A stretch of DNA of 64,000 nucleotides from Geosiphon pyriformis (GCA_016748015.1 JAAOMT010000258.1:283008-347007), one strand, 5' to 3'. Positions 23,345-34,549 are shown, numbered from the stretch's first letter. Made by a program: numbers and translations. The notes: generated by a model from the letters alone, not told the origin.

Positions 23345-23981
23345 TGAGTTGGAGTTTTTGCATTATCCAGTTAAGTACAGCATTGGTTTTAGATAACCAG
23401 TCATTTCCTATCAATACCTAATATTGAGTTGCTTCTATCACTAAGACTTTGATGGGAATAATAATGCTATTGACTTCAAAAGAGAAGTCATCAATTTTAC
23501 CAATAGGGATTTTAGTTGTCCCATCAGCAGTAATTATGCGAGTGCTAGCAGTGTGATCAACTCGGCAACCTAATTGGTCCATGAGTTGTCATGTAATGAT
23601 ACTGTCAGCTGATCCACTGTCTAGTATTAGCTTAATGGTATGACCATTAACCTTCACATTAGTGTATATGGTGGTAATCAGTTTGGTGTCAAGAGAAGTT
23701 CTACTGAATAATGGGACTGTTATAGTTTTCTCAAGTTTGAAAGGAAAAATAGCTGCTAAAAATTTGTCATAGAAGATGGTTGCTGGTGGAATATTGCTAG
23801 TAAATGACTGTTTCTGGCTGGATTCTGGGTTGTTGGATGTAGTGTCTTCTGGGGTAACCAGAAGACTTAAATAGTGTTGGGAATTCAGATTTTGGGTGTA
23901 CCCAGTGCCTGAATTCCGTTGTTGGGATCCCAATTGTTGCATTAAGGAACTGAGGATCAGTTGATGGACTATTATTGACAA
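23345..23981 (-). pseudogene. Retropepsin-like protease, copy 2
   Basis: KVNGHTIKLILDSGSADSI at about 23590-23660 has the catalytic DSG triad intact. About 200 bases further the minus strand reads VLIGNDWLSKTNAVLNW, the C-terminal ILGxDWL-type motif of gypsy proteases. A stop after SIIT (23589) and another before VLIGN break the frame. Upstream (23981-23720) is the low-complexity linker from gag. It would process the Gag-Pol polyprotein in an intact element. Confidence 0.85.
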
Positions 23982-24199
23982 TCTTCAGCTTTGTTGTGTC
24001 AGTCTTGGCTATTGGATTCTGTTTTGAGATAAGTTTTGTGGCAATATTTGAATTGGTTGGGGCTGATAAATTACTTGAGACTGCAATTGATAAATAGATT
24101 GAGACTGCGATTGATAAATAATGGGGTTTGTTGGCTGATAAGTTGGTGGTTGATAGATTGGCTGTTGTGTTATAAGTAGGTAATTTGGTTAATATAGTG

Positions 24200-25960
24200 C
24201 TAGATTGGATTGATAATTTGGAGCTTGAAACCAGCAATTGGGGTTTCAATATTGATTTCCTGATCATAGGTTATTATTATAAAATCAGCAGTCAGCTCTA
24301 ATGTGGTCTTGTTTACTACAGTTATGGCAAACATGCATTTCTTGTTGCCACAGGTAATTTGACGATAGACACGACTGATTTTGGAAATGATTTGTGTTTT
24401 CTGAATTATTGCACTGTTGTAGTGGTTGATAAATTGCACAATTGTCAGCTAAGTATCCTTCCAATTTCTGATTAATTGATTCACTAAGTTGTTTTAATTT
24501 GGAATTCAAGTCAGATGATCCATTCATAACTAGGTTAATAGCTTGGGCATGATTTGCTTCAAGTTTTGCCAATTCAAAATCTCTTGCATTGGTGACTGTG
24601 TTTTGGAGAATTTGTGAGTGTATTGGGTGTATGTGTTGAAGAAGACTACTGCACAGTCCATGGATGAACTGGTTTAGGATCTGTGATACTGTAAAATAAT
24701 CAGTCTGAATTGCTTGAATTTGGTGCAAGTTCCTATGGAAGCATTCCAAGTAAGTGATAACTGCTTCAGTTTTTCTCTGTTTAATTGTAGTGAAAGTATT
24801 GGCCAGGCGATTAATACTGTTATTATTACTGAAATATCTTAAGAATGCAGTTTTAAATTCCTAGAATGTTTTAAGTTTAATGGCTAGACTCTAATACCAT
24901 GAATTGGTGGTATTCTGTAGAAAATAGGAAATTGCTTAAAGAGCTTTGTTGTCATTCCATCTATTGGCTATGATGGTTTTTTCCACATTATTAAGCCATA
25001 CTTGGGCATTGTCCTCTTTGCCAGTAAATTTCTCTATTTTAACAATTGGAGTGTAAGCCATTAGTTGTTGTTGTGGTTGCTGCTGGATTTGTTATTAGGG
25101 TAGTAATTGTGGCTGTTGTTGCTGTTCGGTGATTGGTAGAGCTGGTAGTGAATTGATCACAATTACTGGAGGTAAGTGTTGGTAAATTACATTGGGATTT
25201 TGATTGTTCTGGTTTTCTGGAGTTTTAATTTCTGAATTTTCTAGGATCAGGTTTTGCTTGTTAGCTTTCTAATTGCCACTCTCTTCTTTCTTGGAGTCAG
25301 TAATTTCTAAAGACTAATGGCTCCAAAATCTGGTTGTGGTGGTGATAATTGAATTCCTGATGGCATTGGAGATTGTGATTTAAATCCCTCAAAAAAATTG
25401 CCATATGTTCTTAATAACTCTGTTTTCTTTTGTTTACTTTGGAATAGGATTTTGTTTAGCAGCGTTGTTGTGCTTGCTGTAGCTGTGCTTATTATATTGA
25501 TAGTGCTTTTGGATGTGTGGTAATATGATAGATTAGCAGAAGAATTAAATCTTTGTTTCTTCCAAGTAAGTAGTTGGATTTGCTTTGGTGTTCCTGCTAG
25601 TGTTTGTAACTTTCCTTTTTCTTTGTTGGCAAAAGTGATAAGAAATCTCTGTTTGGTGTATTTTTCAATTTCCCTGTTTATTTCTGTAATTAGAAGTGCA
25701 AATAGATAGTTTTGTAGAAGAGTGGTATTTTGAAGCAATTTACTGAAGAAGTTGTTGAAGGCAGATTCTGGATCTTCTTAGCCTCCTAAATAGTATACAA
25801 TTTTCTCGTTAATGTAGCAATTGAAAGTTGATTCTGTTGGCCAACTATTATTTGTTAATCTGAAATGAGTATAATAGTATTGGAATAAGAATTTCGCAAA
25901 TCTCAAGTGATTTGTTCCTATTTCTTTGGATTCTGCCACTATTTGAATGAAGTTGTTGGT
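24200..25960 (-). pseudogene. gag with CCHC knuckle, copy 2
   Basis: 25738-25307 is the N-terminal piece (LLTWKKQRF, STINIIS, KILFQSKQKK), with counterparts in copy 1 at 8210-8452. 24749-24285 is the C-terminal capsid part (MECFHRNLHQIQAIQTDYFT) ending in the zinc knuckle CHNCSKQDHIRADC. A Gln-rich stretch (about 25060-25120) lies between. Stops and frameshifts separate the pieces. 24267-23797 is a Ser/Thr/Asn-rich linker toward the protease. Confidence 0.87.
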
Positions 25961-25989
25961 GCTAATTCTCTGTAAGATTATACCTTACA

Positions 25990-25999
25990 GGAAGCACCA
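25990..25999 (-). other. Primer binding site, copy 2
   Basis: The minus strand reads TGGTGCTTCC starting two bases inside the 5' LTR. Conserved with copy 1 except for the last base. Confidence 0.65.
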
Positions 26000-26001
26000 A
26001 A

Positions 26002-26852
26002 TGTTACAAATGATTATTTGGGATCTCAAAGCAAATAACAAATCTGTAACTTGGTGCTTGATTAGTACTTTGGCATAGATATCTGAAGATTTTATTGATC
26101 TGAAAGTTTGTTGTAGAGTCTTTTGTATAATGGACAGAGATTTAACAATTGTTTCAGTAGCCTTCTGAAATTGCAATTCTGTTGAATTTTTTTCTCAGTG
26201 TGGTGGCCAGTAATCTTTTTGGTAAGCTATCCTCAAATCTATGAGTGTTCTACTCTTGTTTTATGAGTCTTTTACCAGTCACTATGATGTTTGTATCTTA
26301 GTGCTTAATTTTTAATCAATTTAGTAAAATCACAGAAATAACAAAAGAAATAAAATAAAAGAAGATAAAGAAATAACAAAAGAAATAAAATAAAAGAAGA
26401 CAAAGAAATAACAAAAACAATGGCAAGTTAGTATTCCATCAATAGCCATAATCAAGAGTTATTGTTCCAGTGTGGTTAAGTATCAATTACTATCAACATA
26501 AAGTGTTGATAGTGAAAGTGGATTTGAGATAGAGAATAATTATTTATTGATATTTGTAAATGGGAAGGTCACTTAGATAAAATCTAAACTGAGAGATCTG
26601 TCTTTTCTACTTCTAATGCTATCATTATATATACATAATTTGGGTTTTACAAGATCACTCACATTCTCAAGCAATGTGCTATAATTTCTCAAGCAATGTG
26701 CCATATTTTCTTGATATTGCTTCACATTTCTGAGCAATGTGCTGTGATTTCTGATATTGCTCCACATTGTTAAGCAATGTGCTCACATGCTAACTACTAT
26801 TTTCTTATTGGCCTACTATTTTCTATATCTGTTTTCTTTTTTATAAGTAACA
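26002..26852 (-). repeat. LTR of copy 2 (5' LTR)
   Basis: 851 bp, partner of 17271-18141, same TGTTAC and GTAACA ends. It contains the AGCAATGTG cassette at about 26665-26795, with one fewer unit than the other LTR. Confidence 0.95.
26626..26637 (-). promoter_or_regulatory. Putative TATA box in the 5' LTR
   Basis: TATATATACATA is kept at the same relative position in all four LTRs of copies 1 and 2 (about 275-290, 9436-9451, 17896-17907, 26626-26637) although the surroundings have diverged. Position and composition suit a minus-strand core promoter; no transcript evidence. Confidence 0.45.
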
Positions 26853-26856
26853 ACAT
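26853..26856. repeat. Target-site duplication of copy 2, right (ACAT)
   Basis: Partner of ATAT at 17267-17270 with one transition difference. Confidence 0.65.
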
Positions 26857-27510
26857 TAATCTCTTTCTTCTTGGCCAATAAAGTGGTCATCTCCATGTTT
26901 TTTTCTGAAGTAAATCAGATGATTTCTTTAAATTTTAAGAAAGTAGTGGCTCCTTAAAACCATTGATTAATAAAAATAATTTTTTAATAAATTGAGTTTT
27001 AGCCATAGCAGATTTGTTTTCTACTGATAAAAGATTAATATCTAAAGTAAATAACTTCTTAACCAACACTTCTACTAATGTTTTGATGATCTTTGAATTA
27101 ATCCACTTTCTGTCTAAAGAAATGGGCAAGTGAAAAGGAAGAACAATTTTATTATTATTCATATCAAAATTGAGAGACCTGAGTAGAGAACCAAAGACAA
27201 TGTTAGTGTTAATATGTTTTGCCTTGGGAGTGGTAGCAGCCAAGTTCAGAAGAGACTTACTATTCACACCAAACATGCTAACATCTTCATCATTATCAAA
27301 CAGACTATTCACATTAGAATATATACTATTATCAAGCTCAGATTTACTCAAAAAAATATCCTTTTCATCATCAAAATATTTAATATTTTTAAGAATAACT
27401 TTCTTCTTTTGAGAAAAAGAACCATTAGCAGAACCATAAAAAACACTTTTAAGTGTCTTCTTTTTAGATATGATGCTATCTGCAGTAGCCTCCAAATCTA
27501 TGAAAAACAA
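26857..27510 (-). pseudogene. LINE-1 ORF1, N-terminal third
   Basis: 191-codon open frame from an ATG at 27510 (MFFIDLEATADS), with KKKVILKN, LNLAATTPKAKHINTN, IVLPFHLPISLDRKWINSKIIKT and KTQFIKKLFLLINGF, the order found in ORF1 of this LINE group. A stop at 26935 is followed by KNMEMTTLLAKKKEIN up to the copy-2 insertion, and the protein continues at 17266. Leader sequence extends to about 27600. Confidence 0.85.
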
Positions 27511-27916
27511 GTTATTATTAGATAAAAAAATAAAAAAAACTTCTTTTTCAGAAACAGCACTCTTTGAGAATTTTTGGAAATAAAAAAGAAAGAAATTTTT
27601 ATTTATTAAATAATATTATATTTAAATTAAATTTAAAATAAAGTTAAATTATTTGATATTTAAAAAAAATATTAAACAAAAAATTAATTAAATAGTTTTT
27701 AAATATTAAATAATTATAAAATAGATTAATTAATAATAAATTAAAAAAAAAACTTTCTTTTATTAATTTCTTGATTATAATAAGAGTAAAGAATTAATTT
27801 TTTTTTTCTTTTTTTTTCTTTGAATCTCTTTAGTTATTTCTTTTAACTTATTTTTTTTTGTTGTAATAAAACTGATAGACTTTTCTGCTAGTAGTTTTAA
27901 TTCAGATTTAGCTGAT

Positions 27917-28230
27917 TTGAAAACCCACTTGAGCATCAAGAAAAAACATATAGAGAGTATTTACTTTTACAATGTATTTTATAAAAAACCAAAAAAGCCT
28001 AATGTAAATATTAGTATAATCAACTTGTTTGCAAATTTTTTAAGTTTTAAAAATATTGGTGTTTTTAGTAAAAAGCCTGTAGTATCTTGGAAAAGTAAAG
28101 TTGGTAGTAAAGCCAATAGTATTAGCAGTTTATTGAACATAAAAAATATGAAGAATATAGTTGCCAAAAAAATTAATCATGCAAATTCAAATAATTTAGT
28201 GGTTAATAATAATATAGACAATATTATCAG
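27917..28230 (+). pseudogene. LINE-2B ORF1, start
   Basis: Open frame with THLSIKKKHIES, YKKPKKPNVNIS, NIGVFSKKPVVSWKSKV and LLNIKNMKNIVAKKI, the last block shared with LINE-2A (10272-10484). It runs into the unknown insert at about 28235. Confidence 0.8.
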
Positions 28231-28234
28231 AGAT

Positions 28235-29245
28235 TTTTTGGTCTTTTTTTTTAAATGTAATTAATATCAATTTGCTGTTAATTCATGTTTTTTGGAAGTT
28301 AATAGATCTCTAATAATTGAATTTATCTTTAAATTATCTCTTATAATTTAAACTACTGGGCTTATAAGTAAAAAAACCAATTCTATACCAGTTATTTTGT
28401 ATTGTTATGTTGTAGTAAATGTCAACTTTTTTCTAAAAATTGCTTATCTAGAAGCTTACTAAAAAGTGTAAGTACTTTGCTATAAAAATCAATTTGTTTA
28501 CAAAAATTTTATTTGTAAGTTATTCTAATAATTATAACAAAAAAAAATAAAAGAAAAAAAAAATATATAAAAGAAATAAAATTTTGTCAAAAAAATTGTT
28601 TTCTGTTTAGGCCTGAAGTCACTAATTAATTATTGAAATTGGTAGCTAATTAATTTTAAAATGTTAACTAAGTTTTGGAAATTTCAAGTGTAATTATTTA
28701 AAGAAATTGGATTTTTAAAGTATTCAATTTTTATTTGTTTTCTTGTAAAGATATATGTAAAATAATTGATTCTAACTAAGATAATTTAGAGTAAGAAAAT
28801 ATATTTTTTCAAAGAAAAAAGCTTTTTTCTATACAACTTGTTGTAATACTAGTTTATGAACTTGAACTTTTTTTTTCATTATAATTTTAACAAATTAAAA
28901 ATACATTTTGATAAACTACAAGTTATTTAGATAAACTATTAACTATTTTAGTAAATTATTTATTATTTTAGTAAATTTCTGTAAATTTTTAAATGTTATA
29001 TAGTTTGGAATATTGTGTAATTTAATTATTTTAATTTCTATTGTATAAATTAAATTATTAATTAAATAGTAATAGTTAATAATTTGATTAAATAATAAGT
29101 AATAATTTGAAATAATAATAATATATGCTAATTAATGATAGAAATTATATGAGTAATTTTATGCTAGTTAATAGCTAAAATTTTATTGGTAACAATAATA
29201 TTATGCTATAGAAAACTCATATTTAAATATATGTATTAAGTTAAC
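28235..29245. other. Unknown AT-rich insert of about 1 kb inside LINE-2B ORF1
   Basis: The ORF1 sequence before (IDNIIR) and after (PKTLLFVNLSNN) should be almost adjacent, judging from LINE-2A, where KTPSF follows soon after the shared block. The inserted stretch has no open frame over 60 codons and no family I recognise. AGAGATTTTTTGGT at its left edge and ACCAAAAACTCT at its right edge are near-inverted, but the right copy also fits LINE coding sequence, so terminal repeats are unproven. Confidence 0.55.
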
Positions 29246-30270
29246 TACCAAAAACTCTTTTATTTGTGAATTTAAGCAATAACAAAAATGTTTTAATGCT
29301 TTTGTTACTTAAATTTAATAGCTCTAAACAATTTTTATTGATTAGATTATATGTTTCAAAAAAACAAAGTTTTAATTTAGCAAAGTTGTTTATATTAAAT
29401 ATTAAGTTGTCTATTATACTTGATAAAATTAATAATGATAAATTAATTACAGTAAAAAATATTTTCTATTGTGTTGATGGTTTTGAGAAAATATCTACTT
29501 TCTTAAAATTTTTAAGGATATTAGATCATTTTTTACATTAAAATTGAGCTTAAATAAAGCAAAAAAATTGGTAATCTGTAAGAAAATTATGATAAATAAT
29601 AATATAAAAAAACAAATAATCATACAAATTAAAAAATAATTGTTAAGAAAATTTCAGTAAATCTTTTTAAATTAGCTGTAAAGTCAGTGTTTTCTAAATT
29701 TGACAAGATTGTGTCTATTAAAATACAATTTATTAGTTTTTGGCAAAAGACATTAGTGAAGTTTGAATTATTAGATATTGTTAGTTTGGTTGTTTCTAAT
29801 TAGTTAGTTTTCATGAGAAAAAATTGGCTTTGGTGGTTAATAATAAACAGTTGTAAATATTCAAAAATTTTTATTGAGATTTGTTATATACTTTGCCAGT
29901 TGGTATTACTGTTCATAATCTTTTTGAAGTATTAGCATTATATAATAAAAAGACTTGTTTTATTGGTTATAATCTAAACATATATGGATATAACAGGTAT
30001 GCTGTTGTTTGTTTTGCTGATAAAGCTTTTAAAAAGACTGTTGTTAATTCTACTCTGGTTTTTAAGAATGTGAATTTGTGCTGGACTGGTCTTTTTTAAT
30101 CTGTTGTGCTTAATACAAACAATTTAATTATGTTTTTAGTGTGTGTTTAGTGAATAAAAATTCAGATAATTGTTGTAAACAAGTGATCAATTTTTAAGAT
30201 TAAATTTGGTTGAAAAATATATATAAAAAAAAACAAATACCAATTGTTTACTGTTATTTATAGAAATTAA
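29246..30270 (+). pseudogene. LINE-2B ORF1, remainder
   Basis: 29266-29541 reads LILNIKLSIILDKINND and KNIFYCVDGFEKIST; 29881-30099 reads LYTLPVGITVHNL, KKTCFIGYNLN, YAVVCFADKAFKK and NVNLCWTGLF, followed by a decayed Cys-rich knuckle region. The RRM-like segment between them is broken by many stops. Confidence 0.8.
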
Positions 30271-30275
30271 AAATT

Positions 30276-31106
30276 ATAATAAGTAGATAAAATAGTCAAT
30301 CAGAAATAGGCATAGTAAAAAGAAGAATTTCAGAATTTTTTTTAAAAAATTACAAGATTTCAGAATTCTAGAATTCCAGAATTTTTTTTAAGGAATTACA
30401 AGATTCCAAAATTCCAGAATTCTAGAATTTTTTTCAAAGAAATTGAAAAATTTTAAGGAATCTTATATAATAAGAGTATTAAAAGCAAAAAAAAGATTTA
30501 ATAAAGTTCAAATTAGTTCAAATAATATTACTTTTTTTTCTAAAAAATAGTTTTTTATAACTTAAAATGGAATTATTTCTATATTAATAAAATTATTTAT
30601 TAATATTCAATCCATGTTATTATTACTTAATTAAAAAAATATTAATTATTTCCATACTATTTACACTTTATGTTGATAAAATCTAATATTTAACTATACT
30701 GAACCAATAATTTTTGATCATAACTATTAATAGAATACTAATTTTTTATTTTTTTTTTATTTTTTTTTATTTTTTTTTGTTTCATTTATTTGTTGTTTAC
30801 TAATTAATTAAAAAAATTAAGCACTAAATATTTAATATTAAAAATAGTCTGGTAAAAAACCCAGAAACAATGATAAAAATTTAAAGATAAATTATTAAAA
30901 GGGCACAACTGTCAAAATAAACCAGCCACTATGCTAAAAAAAATTCACAGAAAAAACCATCAATTGAATCTCTGTTTATTATACAAAAAACTTAACCAAG
31001 ATCTTTAAACTTTAAAATTTTCAAAAATCACTACTATTAACAGCTATTGAACATTAAGTTATGAGTTTGTTATTTGTTTTAATACTTTAAATAATCACCT
31101 GTAATA
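30276..31106 (+). repeat. Solo LTR, copy-1 type, opposite orientation to copies 1 and 2
   Basis: Forward-sense LTR: GTCAATCAGAAATAGGCATAGTAAA, several GGAATT/CAGAATTCTAGAATT units, TTTATTATACAAAAAAC, and the end ATAATCACCTGTAATA. The tandem cassette (about 30330-30450) matches copy 1 rather than copy 2. No internal element sequence is attached, so it is a product of LTR-LTR recombination. The left border is blurred by decay. Confidence 0.85.
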
Positions 31107-33556
31107 GTAGTTATCATATTGATATTAAGTTTGTAACCAAAACTAGCAGAATTAAAAACCAAAGTGAATTGACTTTATATCTAATGGCTAGTATTTTTAT
31201 TGATAATACAATTTGAGTAAAAAGTAATTAGGCTGCTACTCAATATATTTTAAATATTACAAATAAGTTTTTCATTATTATTAATATTTTAATCAACAAT
31301 AAAAAAACAGTAGCCATTTTTATTAACTAAAAAGTTAAAAATGCTTCACTATTAATAAGTGCCCTATTAATATCTATAGCACAAAGTAAAAAATCTTATA
31401 AATATCTTGGTATTTTTTTGTCTTTTAAAAGTTTATTTAAACTTAGTTTGAAAAAAGCTTATTTGAATGTTAAGTTTTTGTCAACATAATCTTAAAAAAG
31501 ACTATTTTAGATAAACAGTATTTTTATCTAATTTTGGCTGTGTTTCAACTTATTATTGATTATAAAATCTAGTTTAGTTTTGTTTTTAGAAGTTTGTACA
31601 ACAAGTAAGATACACTAATTAGAAAGAGTTTAAAAATAAAAACTGGCTTACCAAAAAAATTTTCCAATAGAATTTTTTATTATTTATCTTTATATGGTTT
31701 TAAATTATTTAAGCAAATACAAACAGAAAGTAAATCAGCTTCTGTGTTGAATTTTTCAAATGCTAATAAAGTTCTTAATCATTTATTTGATTATAAGTTT
31801 TTAGATTTGCAAATTTTGAGCTAGTTTTCTATTTATTTTTTGAAAAATTCTGTAAAGTTAAAAATCAATTCAATTAACAATTTTTTGGCTAGTATGATAA
31901 AAAATTTTTTGGATTATAATGTTTTTTTTACTAATATTTTGTTCTTCACATTTCGGTTTTTTAATAGTATTTTTATGTTTTTTGTCTTAGAAAATATGAT
32001 GTTTTATAATGTTTTTTGCTTATCTAAAAAATTTAGTATTGTTTTTTTTGAACAATTATATGATAAAAAAGATTAGTTTTTGATTAAAAAAGTTTTTATT
32101 ATTGAAAAAAGCTTAATTTTAGAGACCTAATTTCTGTTTAGTTCAAGTTAACATATAATTACTTAATTAATTCTGCTTCTTATTTTGTTGCTTAACCAAT
32201 TATCAGTGAATTCCAGTTTTTGAATATTTTTAATATTAGTAATTTTTCCACAATAAGACAATATTTTTCTAGTGCTATTTGAATATTATCAATGTTTATA
32301 TAAATAGATCATTAAAAAACTTGAATATACATAAGATAAAATATAGAACAACTGTATTTTTTGTTAATTTGAATTTAAGTATTAGTGTTTTCTACAATAA
32401 TAGAATTACAGATAATTGCTTTGATCTTGAAATATGTTTTGGTTTTTAATAGTGTTATGATATATTCAAATAGTTAAGCTGCTTTAAATACATATATTGC
32501 AGAATTAAATATAGCTTTACTTAACTTTTATAATTGTTATTGGCTTAAAAGATATAGTGTTGTAAATTTTATAAAATATAAAATGTTTGTTGTTTCTTAG
32601 CCTAAGATTAAAGACTATTTAAGTGTTTTAGATAATAAGTATGCTAATATATTAAGTAATTTAGTTTTATGTTCAAATTTGTTACTTTTTGTTTTTGTCA
32701 AGGAGTAATATATTAAAACTAATAGAGTAATAGTATTTAAAAATGTTCAGCATTTTATTTGTAATGTGTTTAAGACTGTTCATTATGCTTATTAAAAAAT
32801 TGAGTTTGATTTTAGTGTAATATGTAAAAATATTATTAAAAATGTAAATTGAGTTTGAACTTTTTTGGTTTGGCATTCTGATTTGTATATAACATCTGGC
32901 TTTATAAGTAAATTTATTGCTAATTTGTATTCATATTTTATAAAAGCATTGTATTATCATTTACCAGTTGCTGTTTGAAAATATTTATATAATAAAAAGT
33001 ATCATAGTATATTATATTTATAATGTAAGAAGATTGAGCTTCTTAATCATTTTTTTACATACATAATAAACTCTGGTGTTTACAAAAAATTACTTAATTC
33101 ACATTTGGCCTAGTAAAGTTTTGTGTCAGATTTGAATTTGTTATTATTTTGTATTTTACAATTGTTTTCTTGTATGCTTTTAACAATATTATATATACTG
33201 TATTATACAAAAATTTTGTATTTAAAGAATAGTATTTGAAGACTATCTCTGTTTTTAACTGTACTAAAACTATTAACAAAAAAATTATTAAGTTGGTGTG
33301 AGATTTGGGAATAACTTATTGGATTAATGTATAATTGGTAAAAACTAAGTATAAAATATTAATAAAGAAAAAAAATTTAATTGTACATAATAGGTCTGTG
33401 TTTTCTAAAATCTGTAGTGTTGTGTTTTTGCTTTTTGATGATATTGTTAGATTGCTTGGGATTATGGAGGCATATGGTATTAGTTTTGGTTTTTATAAGC
33501 TTTATAGATTTTTTTCTGGTATTAATTGTGTGGTTTCTGTTAAAATAAATTCATAA
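31107..33556 (+). pseudogene. LINE-2B RT palm to C-terminus
   Basis: Begins directly in the RT palm: ASIFIDNTI (family FVDD; one Asp is now Asn), ISIAQSKKSYKYLGIFLS, then thumb and connector. About 32283-32330 has the RNase H-type YINRSLKN (family YTDGSL). 33335-33556 is the conserved end: KTKYKILIKKKNLI, DDIVRLLGIMEAYGISFGF and FFSGINCVVSV. Frames are interrupted throughout. Untranslated 3' sequence runs to about 33690. Confidence 0.82.
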
Positions 33557-33690
33557 TGTTGCTTTAATTGGTCTAAATAGCTGGTTACATATAAAAAATA
33601 CATGATTTACATCTAGTTTAGATTACTTAATTTGATATATTGTGCTAGGTGACATTTGGGCTTTACTTGTTAAATAATAATAAACAAAAA

Positions 33691-34545
33691 AAAATTTATA
33701 TTTAAAATATTAAACATAAAATTATGTTATAACTATTACAAAACTAGAATTATTATGTTAATATAAATTAAATATTTATAAATACTTAAATGATATTAAA
33801 TTTGATTTATGCAATATATATTAAATTAATTATATAAATAAAAACTTAAATCTAAATTAAGTAATAAAAAAACAAATTTATTAAATTTAATAAACAATTA
33901 TAAATATATAATTAACATTAAAATACTTAATTAATAAACAAATTATTATATTTAAATTTATATAATATAATATAATATAATGTAAAATATTAAGTAAAAA
34001 GTTAATTAATTTAATAAGTATTTAAACATAAAAATTACAAACAGTAAATTAAATAATTGTAATAATAATAATATAATATTTTAATTTGTATTTAAAAATT
34101 AGAACAATAAATAGAAAACAACAAATTTATGTACATAAATAATGTTTAATTTACATAATATGCTGTTAGTTATTAAAAAAAATCAGATTGTTCAATCAAA
34201 ATTAATCCAATATTCCATGTATTTGTATATATTACTAAATACAAATTAAAAACTAATATAGCAATTAAATATTGGAAAATTTGGCATTAATATTTTAAGA
34301 ATGAATTGTTGGTTTTTTAATGTTTATGAAATCTGATACTTCAATATAAAGATTTTAATGTAACAAATAATATTCCAAAATTTCCAGGAGTTTAAAGATA
34401 GTAAATCGGTTAACTTGAAAATTGTAAATTGGTCCAAACTTTTTGATTGTGTATTGTGAACAAATAAATGTCATCAATCAAAGGTAAGAACAAAATACAA
34501 AGAAATAAGTTAATTTGATAATGTAAAAGCGATAGAAAAATGTGG
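33691..34545. other. AT-rich spacer
   Basis: Nearly pure A/T with short imperfect repeats (for example ATATAATATAATATAAT near 33961). No gene or element recognised. Confidence 0.6.
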
Positions 34546-34549
34546 TGTT

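Larger units (their letters stand above)
17271..26852 (-). mobile_element. Ty3/gypsy LTR retrotransposon, copy 2 (complete ends, decayed)
   Basis: About 9.6 kb, with LTRs at 17271-18141 and 26002-26852 that both start TGTTAC and end GTAACA, a PBS and a polypurine tract in the right places, and the order gag, protease, Cys-rich region, dUTPase, RT, integrase on the minus strand. RNase H is mostly deleted. The frames are better kept than in copy 1 (one 404-codon run), but stops, an altered RT catalytic motif and the deletion make it non-autonomous. It sits inside LINE-1 ORF1 in the same orientation. Confidence 0.95.
11290..27600 (-). mobile_element. LINE-1, non-LTR retrotransposon split by copy 2
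   Basis: Two blocks, 27600-26857 and 17266-11290, read consecutively on the minus strand as one non-LTR element of about 6.7 kb: ORF1 with RRM-like segment and zinc knuckle, APE-type endonuclease, RT, RNase H and a C-terminal domain. The gypsy copy 2 (17271-26852) is inserted in ORF1. The domain order and wording match LINE proteins I know from Glomeromycotina genomes (memory, not a search). Key catalytic residues are mutated throughout. Confidence 0.9.
27750..33690 (+). mobile_element. LINE-2B, non-LTR retrotransposon with insertions and deletion
   Basis: Plus-strand element starting near 27755 (CTTTCTTTTATTAATT, shared with the LINE-2A leader) and ending near 33690 in an A-rich tail. ORF1 pieces are at 27917-28230 and 29246-30270; RT, RNase H and C-terminal pieces are at 31150-33556. 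It is interrupted by an unknown insert (28235-29245) and a solo LTR (30276-31106). The endonuclease and the first part of RT are missing at the LTR. All frames are heavily decayed toward A/T. Confidence 0.85.
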
